Below are positions 48,458-56,891 of a stretch of 64,000 bases of DNA, one piece after another. The notes below the pieces were generated by a model, which saw only the letters and a list, made by a program, of their open reading frames with translations, ran no database searches and was not told the origin of the DNA. Position numbers and translations under genes: made by a program. Positions within the stretch are counted from its first letter, which is position 1. Each line of letters begins with the position of its first letter. The DNA comes from Pontivivens nitratireducens (lineage in GTDB: Bacteria; Pseudomonadota; Alphaproteobacteria; Rhodobacterales; Rhodobacteraceae): positions 124,001 to 188,000 of the forward strand of contig NZ_JACJUQ010000005.1 of assembly GCF_014235845.1 (NCBI RefSeq). The letters are read 5' to 3'.

Positions 48458-49552
48458 CTACTGAATTTGCCGTCGTGCGGTCGCATCTATTGCAAGGAAG
48501 GTATCGAGGATGACTTGCGCAGGGTCAAGGTTGACCAGCCGTCCGTGGTCAATCCGTGCGCTGGTCGTCTGGGCCAGTTCGGCCCATTGCTGGGCGGCGA
48601 AGGGCGTGGGGGCAAGCCTGCGCAGGGTCGCGGCCTCACCCTCCACCGCCTCGACGGGGGGCTGACCGGTGGCCCCGGTTCGCGACAGTCGGTTCAACAG
48701 AAGGGCAATCAGGCGCACGGTCAGGTCGTATCGCTCCTCCGCACCGCGCCCGGCGCATCCATCCGCCACACGGGTCATCAGCATCCGGTCCATGCGGGGT
48801 GCCGCCGAAAGGATGGCGATCAGGTTTCCGTAAAGCACCAGGCCTTCGTCCGCGATCAGGCGCACGGCCTCACCCGCGCTGCCCCCGCTGAGGCTGGTCA
48901 GCGCCTGCGTATCCGCATCGGGCGCGTAGCCCGCGTCCATCATCGCACTGCCCAGCGATGCGGCATCCAGCGCGCCCAGCCGCAATTCGCGACACCGTGA
49001 CCGTATGGTCGGCAACAGGCGGCCCGGCTGATGGCAGACCATCAGGAACAGGACCTTCTCGGGCGGTTCCTCCAGTATTTTTAGCAGAGCGTTCTGGGCG
49101 GGGATATTCAGATCGTCCATCGCGTCGACGATCGCGACCCGCCAGCCGCCATCGGCCGCGCTCATGTTGAAAAAGCTCTTGAGCTTGCGAACCTCCTCGA
49201 CGGTGATCTGTTTGCGGAGCTTCTTGGTCTTTTCATCCCAGGGGCGGCGGCACAGCAGCACACGCGGCTCCCCCAATGAGGCGACCCTGCGGAACGCGGG
49301 CTGGTCAGGGTCGATATACAACCCGGCATCGCCCTCGGGCTGACCCGCGATCATCCACCGCGCGATGCGCCAGGCCAATGTCGCCTTGCCCACGCCGCGC
49401 GGGCCGGTCAGCATCCAGCCGTGATGCAATCTGCCGCCCCGCGCCACGCTGAGAAACGCATCCTGCGCCGCGTCTTGACCGTGCAGGGCGGCAGTCTCCC
49501 TTGGATGGGGGGCACCCGCGATGCGGTCCGGTTCTGGTATGTCGTCGCTCAC
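48458..49552 (-). CDS. holB: DNA polymerase III delta' subunit
   Basis: Clamp-loader subunit of 364 residues, with P-loop GPRGVGKATL and the AAA+ sensor region KILEEPPEKVLFLMVCHQ. It begins with GTG 49552 overlapping the tmk stop (GTGA); the longer frame to 49657 is a tmk shadow. tmk-holB-tatD is a conserved replication block. Confidence 0.9.
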   Translation of the reverse strand: MSDDIPEPDRIAGAPHPRETAALHGQDAAQDAFLSVARGGRLHHGWMLTGPRGVGKATLAWRIARWMIAGQPEGDAGLYIDPDQPAFRRVASLGEPRVLLCRRPWDEKTKKLRKQITVEEVRKLKSFFNMSAADGGWRVAIVDAMDDLNIPAQNALLKILEEPPEKVLFLMVCHQPGRLLPTIRSRCRELRLGALDAASLGSAMMDAGYAPDADTQALTSLSGGSAGEAVRLIADEGLVLYGNLIAILSAAPRMDRMLMTRVADGCAGRGAEERYDLTVRLIALLLNRLSRTGATGQPPVEAVEGEAATLRRLAPTPFAAQQWAELAQTTSARIDHGRLVNLDPAQVILDTFLAIDATARRQIQ

Positions 49553-50157
49553 AGCCTTGCCTCGACACGGTGGGCGATATCTGCCGAGACAATCTGGACC
49601 GGGCGATCGCCGTCTATCAGAATGCAACGCTCCGGCTGGTCCTGCGCCAAGGCACAAAACCCCTCTCGCAGGGTGTGCTGGAAACGGGCCCCCATATCCT
49701 CGAACCGGTCCTCTCCGGATTTGCGCGCCAGTCCGCGGGCCAGTGCGGCATCGGGGTCCGTGTCCAGGATCAACGTGATGTCCGGTTCGACCCCGATCAT
49801 CAGATCGTGCAGGGCATCGACGGTATCGCGCAGGTCGCCGCGCGTCGCACCCTGATAGACACGGGTGCTGTCCGCGAAACGGTCGGAGATAACCACCGCG
49901 CCGCGATCCAGCGCGGGGCGGATCGTGCGCTCCAGATGGTCCCGGCGGGCGGCAGTGAACAGCAGGATCTCCGTCTCCGCCGACCAGCGGCCCGGATCGC
50001 CCTCGACCAGAAGCTTGCGGATATCCTCGGCCCCCGGTGCGCCGCCCGGCTCACGCGTCAGCACCACGTCGCGTCCAGTCGAGGCCAGCCGTTCCCACAG
50101 CATCCGCGCCTGCGTCGATTTTCCAGACCCGTCTATGCCCTCGAACGTGATGAACAT
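49549..50157 (-). CDS. tmk: Thymidylate kinase
   Basis: Phosphorylates dTMP to dTDP. 202 residues, with P-loop FEGIDGSGKSTQ, DRx motif SDRFADSTRVYQG and LDTDPDAALAR. It starts 7 bases after dacC. Confidence 0.95.
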   Translation of the reverse strand: MFITFEGIDGSGKSTQARMLWERLASTGRDVVLTREPGGAPGAEDIRKLLVEGDPGRWSAETEILLFTAARRDHLERTIRPALDRGAVVISDRFADSTRVYQGATRGDLRDTVDALHDLMIGVEPDITLILDTDPDAALARGLARKSGEDRFEDMGARFQHTLREGFCALAQDQPERCILIDGDRPVQIVSADIAHRVEARL

Positions 50158-50164
50158 CGCCCCC

Positions 50165-51310
50165 TCAATCCGATCCGAACAGATTGTCGAGCGCGCGCGA
50201 CGCCAGCAGCCCGGTGGAGGAGACGATACGGGTCATCGGCCCGCCCTCCGCGACGTCGCTGCGGGCGAGCAGGGGGATTGTCATGGTGCCGACGCCGGGG
50301 GTTTCGATCAGCAGATCCGCGATGTGCTGGCCCGCCTGGATCGGAGCAGGGACAGGGCCGTCATACACGACCCGAGCCGTGGCCTCATCCGCCTGTCCGC
50401 GCGGTAGGGTGGCGACGATATCCTCACCGGCGATCAGATCGACCTGCTTGTCCTCCCCCAGCCAGACATCGGCCTGCGCGACCGGCGTCTCACCGTCGAA
50501 GAAGGTGACGTTCTCGAACTCGCGAAAGGCCCAGGCCGCGATCCGCTCGCTTTCGTTCGTGCGGGTCTCGGTGCTGTCCAGACCCGTGACCATGAAGATG
50601 ATCCGACGCCCGTCGCGAACCGCCGAGCCGACCAGCCCGTAACCGGCTTCCTCGGTATGCCCGGTTTTCAGGCCATCCCCCGCGATGGAGCTGTACAGCA
50701 GCGGGTTCCGGTTTGGCTGGGTGATGCCGTTCCAGGTGAACTCCCGCTCCGCGAAGAAGGGATAGTACTCTCCGAATTCGTCCATCATCCGGCGGGCCAG
50801 AAAGACCAGGTCACGCGCGCTCATCCGGTGCGATTCCGCCGGCCAGCCGGTCGCGTTGGCAAAGGTCGAGCCATCCATCCCCAGTTCGCGCGCCCGCTCC
50901 GTCATGCGGGAGGCAAATGCGCCTTCGGACCCGGCCAGATGTTCCGCCACCACGATACAGGCATCGTTGCCGGACAGCACCACGATGCCCCGGATCAGGT
51001 CGCGCACCGTCGGGTCGTGCCGGGTTTCAAGGAACATGGTCGAGCCGGGATAGCCATGGGCGTTCGCGCTGACCGGGAACGTATCGTCCATATCGACGCG
51101 CCCTTCCTCGATGGCCTCGAACAGCATGTTCAGCGTCATCAGCTTCGACATGGAGGCGGGGGGAATCGGCGTGTCCGCGTTCTTCTCCAGCAGGACAGCG
51201 CCGGTGTCGTAGTCAACGACGAGCGCGGCTGTGGCGGACGTGTCCAGCGTCTGGGCTGAAATCGGCGCTGCGAATGCGAACACCAGCACGGCGAAAATAC
51301 GCAAAATCAT
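50165..51310 (-). CDS. dacC: D-alanyl-D-alanine carboxypeptidase (penicillin-binding protein 5/6 type)
   Basis: Trims the terminal D-Ala from peptidoglycan stem peptides. A signal peptide ends about residue 19-20. The active-site triad of motifs is complete: SMSK at 53-56, SGN at 113-115 and KTG in GLKTGHTEEAG. A C-terminal domain follows. 381 residues, the normal length. Confidence 0.92.
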   Translation of the reverse strand: MILRIFAVLVFAFAAPISAQTLDTSATAALVVDYDTGAVLLEKNADTPIPPASMSKLMTLNMLFEAIEEGRVDMDDTFPVSANAHGYPGSTMFLETRHDPTVRDLIRGIVVLSGNDACIVVAEHLAGSEGAFASRMTERARELGMDGSTFANATGWPAESHRMSARDLVFLARRMMDEFGEYYPFFAEREFTWNGITQPNRNPLLYSSIAGDGLKTGHTEEAGYGLVGSAVRDGRRIIFMVTGLDSTETRTNESERIAAWAFREFENVTFFDGETPVAQADVWLGEDKQVDLIAGEDIVATLPRGQADEATARVVYDGPVPAPIQAGQHIADLLIETPGVGTMTIPLLARSDVAEGGPMTRIVSSTGLLASRALDNLFGSD

Positions 51311-51335
51311 CGGAAAAACTCCACTGGTTCAAATC

Positions 51336-52187
51336 TTAGAGGGCGACGGCGAGGGCATCATCGAACCCCATCTGCCGCAACCTGTCACGGATCGCCGCCA
51401 GATCCGAGGCACTGCGCGCCGGGCCGACGACAACCCGGGTCAGAGCGCCCGCAGGTTCGGTACGCGCCGACAGGCCTTCGGCTTGCAATTTCGTCACCAA
51501 AGCCGTCGCGTTTGAGGCGACACCGAACGTACCGACCTGCATGTAGGGCCGCTCCGGCACCGTTCCGGGCGCGGGGGGTGAGGGCGGAACCGTCGCCGGT
51601 TGCGGCGCGGCAACAACCGGCGCGACCGGTTCGACGTCAGGCATATCGGCCGGAATATCGGGCGCCGTGTCGGGAATGTCGATGATCGTCGCCTGCATCG
51701 GCTCCGCAATGTCTGCAACCACATCTTGTGCGGTGATCTGGGCCGGCGCAGTCGCGTCAAAGCGCAGGGCGACGACCTCTACCTCCACCGGAACGCCGGG
51801 CGTAACGCCCAGCTGCTGCGCCGCGTCCGCTGACAACTGAAACGGTGGACCGGGGATCGACGGATCACGACGGAACAGCGCGGCGGTGATCGTGCGGCCT
51901 GTGGAAATCTCCGTGATGCTGGCCCGCTCCGCCGACACGACATCAGGATGCGCGATCCAGGCCCCTCCGAGCGAGGGCCTCCCGTCCCAAGCGGCCAAGG
52001 TTCGCAGCGCGAAAAGATCCGGTCGCGGGGTGGCGCCGTCGCCCTGCATGGCTGGCTCGACAGCACGATCGACGATATTCTGAGTGAGTGGCGTGCCTTG
52101 CGGCCCTTCAGGCACCTCGCATGCCGTGACCGCCAAAACCGCGCATATCGCTGTGGTTGTACGAACGTATCGCATCGTTATCGCCAT
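51336..52187 (-). CDS. SPOR-domain lipoprotein
   Basis: A 283-residue envelope protein. The lipobox is AVTAC near residue 23 of the ATG 52187 start, which has AGAGG upstream. A Pro/Ala-rich linker precedes a C-terminal SPOR domain (last 70 residues, from YMQVGTFGVASNAT), which binds denuded glycan at the septum. The N-terminal part (about 75-150) is RlpA-like but lacks recognisable double-psi catalytic residues, so lytic activity is doubtful. Next to dacC, a cell-wall gene. Confidence 0.75.
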   Translation of the reverse strand: MAITMRYVRTTTAICAVLAVTACEVPEGPQGTPLTQNIVDRAVEPAMQGDGATPRPDLFALRTLAAWDGRPSLGGAWIAHPDVVSAERASITEISTGRTITAALFRRDPSIPGPPFQLSADAAQQLGVTPGVPVEVEVVALRFDATAPAQITAQDVVADIAEPMQATIIDIPDTAPDIPADMPDVEPVAPVVAAPQPATVPPSPPAPGTVPERPYMQVGTFGVASNATALVTKLQAEGLSARTEPAGALTRVVVGPARSASDLAAIRDRLRQMGFDDALAVAL

Positions 52188-52320
52188 GGAGCCTGCCTCT
52201 TTGCCTGTGACCGCGACCCTCTGCGGGACCGTCGTCCGCGCAAACTCTACCCCACGGCGATCCACTAGGAAAGTCTGGTGCTGGACGTTATGCGTTCACT
52301 TCGCTAGGACCAACCTAGCT

Positions 52321-52410
52321 GGAGGTGTGGCCGAGCGGTTTAAGGCACCGGTCTTGAAAACCGGCGTGCGTGAAAGCGTACCGTGGGTTCGAATCCCACC
52401 GCCTCCGCCA
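52321..52410 (+). tRNA. tRNA-Ser (UGA anticodon)
   Basis: A type II tRNA of 90 bases with CCA encoded. The acceptor GGAGGTG pairs with CGCCTCC, the anticodon loop is CTTGAAA with TGA, and a long variable arm (GCGTGCGTGAAAGCGTACC) and GGTTCGAATCC T-loop are present. The 3' 15 bases are the left attachment site of the island. Confidence 0.97.
52396..52410 (+). repeat. Left attachment site (att) in tRNA-Ser 3' end
   Basis: CCACCGCCTCCGCCA, the 3' end of tRNA-Ser, is repeated exactly at 63237-63251. Flanking bases differ on both sides, so the core is 15 bases. Confidence 0.9.
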
Positions 52411-52562
52411 TAAATATTTATAAGATATTGTTTTTAATCAATATTATTGTGTCACAGATGAGCCTCCCTCCCATCTACCCGCCAACCCCAAAACGCATGA
52501 TTTTTTGCAGTTTTTTTATTTGGTTGGCGGTAGATTGAACGCGAAACTACGTTAGGCAAGCC

Positions 52563-52796
52563 ATGAAACTCAATACTCGTCAGCAGAAAGCCCTCAAGGG
52601 TATCGTTTTTGAAAGCGACTTCTTAGAAGGTGACTTTGCGCCCGATGGAACATTTGGCAGTGGAATGGGAAAGGTGACTTTCGATAGCCTCATAGAATTG
52701 GGGCTTATTGAAAGCGGGCCGAGCAAGCGTCACCACGGGGCCATCGGATACCGACCCACGCAGTTAGGCAAAGAGACTGAGAATTCGCTTTACTGA
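52563..52796 (+). CDS. Small helix-rich protein at the left island end
   Basis: A 77-residue protein with TRQQKALKGIVFES at the start and a SLIELGLIESGPSKRHHGA segment followed by GYRPTQLGKE, reminiscent of a winged-helix or phage-type regulator. It is the only rightward gene of the island and sits in an AT-rich stretch next to att, converging on the portal gene. AGGCAA is a weak ribosome site. No family recognised; real gene likely by composition. Confidence 0.5.
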   Translation: MKLNTRQQKALKGIVFESDFLEGDFAPDGTFGSGMGKVTFDSLIELGLIESGPSKRHHGAIGYRPTQLGKETENSLY

Positions 52797-52814
52797 AAAC
52801 TCAGCCTCCAAACT

Positions 52815-53864
52815 CTATTCTTTCCAATCCACCAGCTTGAGCGCCATCGCCGGATCGACGCCCGCCGCCTTGGCCTCTGCCAGCGCCTTCACAAGTGCCG
52901 TGACCGTCCTTGCACGTCCACCACTGTCAAACGCCTGTAGGGGCCGCATCACGTCCAGCGTCACCACGTTGCCCAGTTTGTCCGTGGCTTCCTCTGCCAT
53001 GCCCTCAGCCATTGGCTGTAAGGTCCAGCTTGCAAGGTGGCGTTGCGCCTCCCTGACCATCGGCCCCGTGGTCGCTTTGTTGTTCAGACCGGGCAGGATA
53101 CCATAGGCCGCGTTAATCTGGTCGCGGGCTTGGTCTAGCGTCTTGTCCAGCAACGCTTTGGAAAGGTCGGGGGTTAGATCGTTTGCCCGCCAATCTTGCG
53201 CTGGGGCTGGTCCGCCCGCCGCTTGAACCTGCACCGATTCCCGTACCAGCACCCGGCCCCGTGATCCACGAAAGCCCCGCGCAATGTCCGCAAGGTCAGT
53301 TTCCGGCGTCTCAGGCATTGGCACAATGGACGATCCCAGCGGGGCGTCCCCATAGACCTCGACAAGCGCCCGCTCGATGATTTCCAGCAGGTCAGCCGAG
53401 AGACTGGACCGCTTGAGCGGGGCCGTCCCATACCACGGTTGCGTTGCATCCGCGCCGATCCGAAAGTGCAGCACCTCGCCAGCCAGCGCCGTCATGGTCT
53501 TGCCGCCGCCCACATCGGGCAATGTCAGGCGGTAGGCCGTGGGCCGCGACAGGCGGGTGGACAAATCCCAATCCGACACCGGGATAAGCATATCGTCGGT
53601 GATGTAGAAAAGCGCCTCGCCCCGCAGGGCCAGCATCCGGCCCGCCATGGCCAGCGTTCGCTTGGTCAACAGGTCGGTGCCGTCCACGTCAGCAACAGAC
53701 AGTCCGTTTTCCCAGAGCGTGACCGCTCCTTGAACCGTGGCCGTCAGTTCGGCCCGCCCGCCCGTGCCGGTGATGTAGGCCGTCCGGGCTTGGATCATCT
53801 GCGCCGAGTATCCCGCCGAGGATGCCGCGCGCGTCTCAGTCTTGCGTTTGAATGGCCAGATCAT
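52815..53864 (-). CDS. Phage portal protein (HK97 type)
   Basis: Dodecameric portal ring through which DNA enters the capsid. 349 residues, shorter than usual (about 400). Family blocks are IWPFKRKTE at the N-terminus, GEALFYI, VSDWDLSTRL and LHFRIGADATQPWYGTAPL; the C-terminus has the coiled INAAYGILPGLNNKATTGP region. The ATG overlaps the connector stop (ATGA). Last gene of the late operon. Confidence 0.82.
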   Translation of the reverse strand: MIWPFKRKTETRAASSAGYSAQMIQARTAYITGTGGRAELTATVQGAVTLWENGLSVADVDGTDLLTKRTLAMAGRMLALRGEALFYITDDMLIPVSDWDLSTRLSRPTAYRLTLPDVGGGKTMTALAGEVLHFRIGADATQPWYGTAPLKRSSLSADLLEIIERALVEVYGDAPLGSSIVPMPETPETDLADIARGFRGSRGRVLVRESVQVQAAGGPAPAQDWRANDLTPDLSKALLDKTLDQARDQINAAYGILPGLNNKATTGPMVREAQRHLASWTLQPMAEGMAEEATDKLGNVVTLDVMRPLQAFDSGGRARTVTALVKALAEAKAAGVDPAMALKLVDWKE

Positions 53865-54403
53865 TTCTGCCTCCGATATGGGCGCAGCAGATCAGCCGCC
53901 CCGCTGTTTTGAAGCGCACGGGCCGCATGGGCCGCGCTGCGCTGATAGCTTTCTTGGATCGCGCCGCCCATGTTGACGCTGTAGCTGGACACGCCCGCCC
54001 GGTCGGTGTCGTCGGCCATGTATTCGGCCAGCCGCCGGAACGCCTCAGAGACGGCTTTGGGCGGGTCGCTAGCACCCACTTGCGCTGTGACCTTGAACAC
54101 GCCGTCAGACGGCAAACAAAGCCCCACGGGGCCGTCAGGTAGCGCCGTTGATACCCATGCGCCGCCTTCCCATTTCTCAGCGGTGTGAGACGCGATAGGC
54201 GACAGCGGGGGCGTCCAGTTCTCGCCCTCGCCACCCTCGACAGTCCACACCACCTCGCGGGCCGTGTAGCGGGTCCGGGTGTATGCCTCGATCCGCTCCC
54301 AGATCACTTCAGCGTCCAGCGCCGCCGCCGGGGTCGAAAGCCCGGACGGGGTGGCGGGATAGCTGGCGGGGGTCGCCTCAGCCTCTTGCAATAGGTCTGT
54401 CAT
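53861..54403 (-). CDS. Phage gp6-like head-tail connector
   Basis: A 180-residue head completion protein that would attach below the portal. It resembles the gp6 type: LDAEVIWERIEAYTRTRYT at the start, and a helical region AVSEAFRRLAEYMADDTDR. Start: ATG 54403 has GGAGGG at 7 bases; ATG 54409 overlaps the protease stop (ATGA), so either is possible. Confidence 0.68.
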   Translation of the reverse strand: MTDLLQEAEATPASYPATPSGLSTPAAALDAEVIWERIEAYTRTRYTAREVVWTVEGGEGENWTPPLSPIASHTAEKWEGGAWVSTALPDGPVGLCLPSDGVFKVTAQVGASDPPKAVSEAFRRLAEYMADDTDRAGVSSYSVNMGGAIQESYQRSAAHAARALQNSGAADLLRPYRRQK

Positions 54404-54405
54404 GC

Positions 54406-54951
54406 TCATGCCCTCCACCGCATTGCGGCCGGAACGGGTGCGCGGGCAAGTTGGCCGGCCTCCCAGTTCCGCGCCTCGATTTGCGCCGAGGGATAGGCCC
54501 CGCGTGTGACCGCAGAGACTTCCACCAGTGCCGCGTCGATGATCTTGCGATGCACCACGTTACCGTCGCGGGTGACACGTTCGCCGCCCTTGGACACGCG
54601 AAAGCCGGGGGAAAGGCCCCGGATCAAGCCCGCATCATGGGCCGCTAGGAAGTCGCGCGCCCATGTCGTGTTGCCCGCAACCGTCGCCTGGAAGGTCAGG
54701 GCGTCACCGTCCTGGCGCACCTCAAGCGTTCCCGCCGTCCGGCTGGCCAGCGGTTTCTCGAAGTCGTGACCGCTCAGAAAATGCAGATCGTCGTCAGAGT
54801 TCACGCGGGACGCAAAGGCCCCCCGCGCGATTGTCTCAAAGTATCCCGGCGCAAGTTCCGTCCGGGTGTCATAGGGGAAGCGGCCCACCACGCGCACCGC
54901 CTCGCCCTCTTGGCGAACCTCAAGGCCCCCCAGCGAACCGCCCCAAAGCAT
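54406..54951 (-). CDS. Prohead serine protease (HK97 family)
   Basis: A 181-residue maturation protease that cleaves the capsid scaffold. The core FPYDTRTELAPGYFETIARGAF, active His in LSGHDFEKPLAS and Ser in IRGLSPGFRV are intact. ATG 54951 shares one base with the capsid stop (TGATG); the long upstream frame is a capsid shadow. Confidence 0.85.
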   Translation of the reverse strand: MLWGGSLGGLEVRQEGEAVRVVGRFPYDTRTELAPGYFETIARGAFASRVNSDDDLHFLSGHDFEKPLASRTAGTLEVRQDGDALTFQATVAGNTTWARDFLAAHDAGLIRGLSPGFRVSKGGERVTRDGNVVHRKIIDAALVEVSAVTRGAYPSAQIEARNWEAGQLARAPVPAAMRWRA

Positions 54952-56204
54952 CACTGCACCCCGGTCAGGATTTCGAGCTGCACCCCACGGGCCACAGTCA
55001 CATCCATGGTCGTCAGTGCAGTGAGGCGCAGTTGCCCGGATTTGGCGTCGGAATACGGATCGCGGATCAGATCGACCGCGCCCCACATACCGCAGAACAC
55101 TGGGGCCACGCCGTTCGTGGTCGTGGTCAGCAGCGCCTTGGACTCGACAGGGGGTCCACCAGCCGGGGCTGTGATGCCGTTCGTGGTCAGCACCACCTTG
55201 CCCATCTTGGCAACCAGCCGATCCCATTCCGAGATTGCCAGCCCGGAAATGAGTTCGTCCATGCCGTCGAACACCTCAGGGCGCAGCAGCAGGTTGACCG
55301 CGCTAAGGCTGTTGGCCGCGTTCGCCGTCATGAACCGCACCGCCGCCGCCCGGAACGCCGCATAGGACGCCGCCGCATCAACCGCCGTTTCGGTGATGCC
55401 GTAGGTGGACGCGCCGGGAAAGATGCCCAGCGGCTCACCACCGGAACCCGCCCCAAGGAAAATGGCCCGATCCGTCTCTTGCTGGATTGCCGCGCTCATG
55501 TCGCGCCGCACCGCTTGCTCAAGGCCCGCGCCCGCTTGCTTCAACGCCTTGCGGGTGATCTTCATCTGAACGCCCAACGTGTTATCCGGCTTCATCGGGC
55601 GGTCAACCGTGGTATAAGCCTGAGGCCCCGGCACGTCGCCAGTTTCAGACCCGGCCCAGCCCGGTTGCGCGCCACCCGTGGCAACGGGGTATTCGATTTC
55701 CCCCACACCCACGTTGATCATCCGCGCGCCCATCTGAGTTGCCGAGGAACCGGCAAACAGACGGTCAATCGTCGGCATGGTGCGGATCGGGTCAGGCACA
55801 CCGCCCGCCAGCGTTTCACCGGCACGGGTTTCCAGAGCCTCAAGCGGAACCGGGATACCTTGGAATCCGCCCGCGCTGCGCAGTTCCTCCACCATTTCGG
55901 CGGTCGCACCGTCCAGCTTGCGGCCTTCGTCCAGAGCCAAGGCGACTTGGCGCACCTCGAACCCGGACGCCATTTCGGCCCATTCCTTTTCAGAACGGGT
56001 TTCCAGTTCGGCACCGGCCTCCCGGCGTTCGTCGTCCTCAGAGACAAGGGCCGCGCGATATTGGGTTTCCTTGGCACGGTATTCCGTATCCAGATCGCCC
56101 ATCTTGCGCACCTCGTCCTCAGACGGGTTTTCGATGTTTGCCAGTTCGGCCAGAGATTGCCGGATTTCAGACCGGCGCAGTTCCAGTTTTTTCGATGTCA
56201 GCAT
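54951..56204 (-). CDS. Phage major capsid protein (HK97 fold)
   Basis: A 417-residue capsid protein. The N-terminal about 115 residues are a helical delta/scaffold domain (ELRRSEIRQSLAELA), cut by the protease. The mature part has EIEYPVATGGAQPGWAGS, the E-loop region and the A-domain ending DVTVARGVQLEILTGVQ. Intact and directly before the protease gene, the reverse of the canonical order. Confidence 0.87.
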   Translation of the reverse strand: MLTSKKLELRRSEIRQSLAELANIENPSEDEVRKMGDLDTEYRAKETQYRAALVSEDDERREAGAELETRSEKEWAEMASGFEVRQVALALDEGRKLDGATAEMVEELRSAGGFQGIPVPLEALETRAGETLAGGVPDPIRTMPTIDRLFAGSSATQMGARMINVGVGEIEYPVATGGAQPGWAGSETGDVPGPQAYTTVDRPMKPDNTLGVQMKITRKALKQAGAGLEQAVRRDMSAAIQQETDRAIFLGAGSGGEPLGIFPGASTYGITETAVDAAASYAAFRAAAVRFMTANAANSLSAVNLLLRPEVFDGMDELISGLAISEWDRLVAKMGKVVLTTNGITAPAGGPPVESKALLTTTTNGVAPVFCGMWGAVDLIRDPYSDAKSGQLRLTALTTMDVTVARGVQLEILTGVQ

Positions 56205-56209
56205 GGTGA

Positions 56210-56545
56210 TTATCCTTTGTGCTCGACAGGGTTGCGCTGCATGTCTCGCAGCAGGTCACGCCATTGCTGGCGCTTTGGGGTCAGGGGCTTATGCCCAACC
56301 TCAATTCGGGTTTTGCGCGTGTGACAGGCACCGCACAAAATCTGTAAATTGCTCAGGGTGTAGGCGAGTTCGGGGTGCGTCCTGACGGGCAGAACGTGGT
56401 CGCACTCAAGCCTTTTGTGGGTGCCGCACTGGACGCAGGCCCAGCCATCCCGGTCTAGCGCCTGCATCCGCAGAGCGCGCCACCGGGGGCCGCGTGTGAC
56501 CGCCCGTGAATGGCGGATATGTTCCTTGCGCTTAAACGAGGTCAC
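56210..56545 (-). CDS. Phage HNH endonuclease
   Basis: A 111-residue HNH protein. CVQCGTHKRLECDHVLPV gives the Zn cysteines and active His, NLQILCGACHTRKT the rest. HNH proteins next to TerL assist cos-type DNA cutting in HK97-like phages, which fits here. Overlaps the upstream adaptor by 14 bases. Confidence 0.87.
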   Translation of the reverse strand: MTSFKRKEHIRHSRAVTRGPRWRALRMQALDRDGWACVQCGTHKRLECDHVLPVRTHPELAYTLSNLQILCGACHTRKTRIEVGHKPLTPKRQQWRDLLRDMQRNPVEHKG

Positions 56546-56891
56546 GGGCTTGCACCTCCCAGAAATAGAGGGTGCCGCCGGGGGCGTGGGGAACCACGCG
56601 GACGATGCCGAGCGGGGTCGTGCCGATCCGCAGCTTGTCGGTCATCTCAGGCTGGATCGTCAGCCCATCGACAGCCACCAGCACTCGCAGATCGCCCACG
56701 TCCAGCAGGCCAGCGGCAATAAATTCCTCGTTCACAGTGAAGGTCGCCACCATGGCTGTGCAGGGGTGTGCCGTGTCCGGGCCGGGGGTGTATCCACCGT
56801 ATTCGTCATATGTGCCTTCACCGGGTCGCAGCACCTCAGCCGCTTGTCCATATTTTACGATTAGTCGCGTTGCCGTTTCAGTCAGCCCCAT
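56532..56891 (-). CDS. Head-tail adaptor/joining protein
   Basis: A 119-residue beta-rich protein. ATRLIVKYGQAAEVLRPGE at the start and VGDLRVLVAVDGLTIQP match the small head-closure type of siphophages. It starts inside the TerL stop (10-base overlap). It would seal the portal and dock a tail, here presumably a helper tail. Confidence 0.65.
   Translation of the reverse strand: MGLTETATRLIVKYGQAAEVLRPGEGTYDEYGGYTPGPDTAHPCTAMVATFTVNEEFIAAGLLDVGDLRVLVAVDGLTIQPEMTDKLRIGTTPLGIVRVVPHAPGGTLYFWEVQARDLV

Noticed and set aside
54663-56324. 553-codon open frame on the plus strand
   Set aside because: Antisense shadow of the capsid and protease genes; composition is typical of GC-rich mirror frames.
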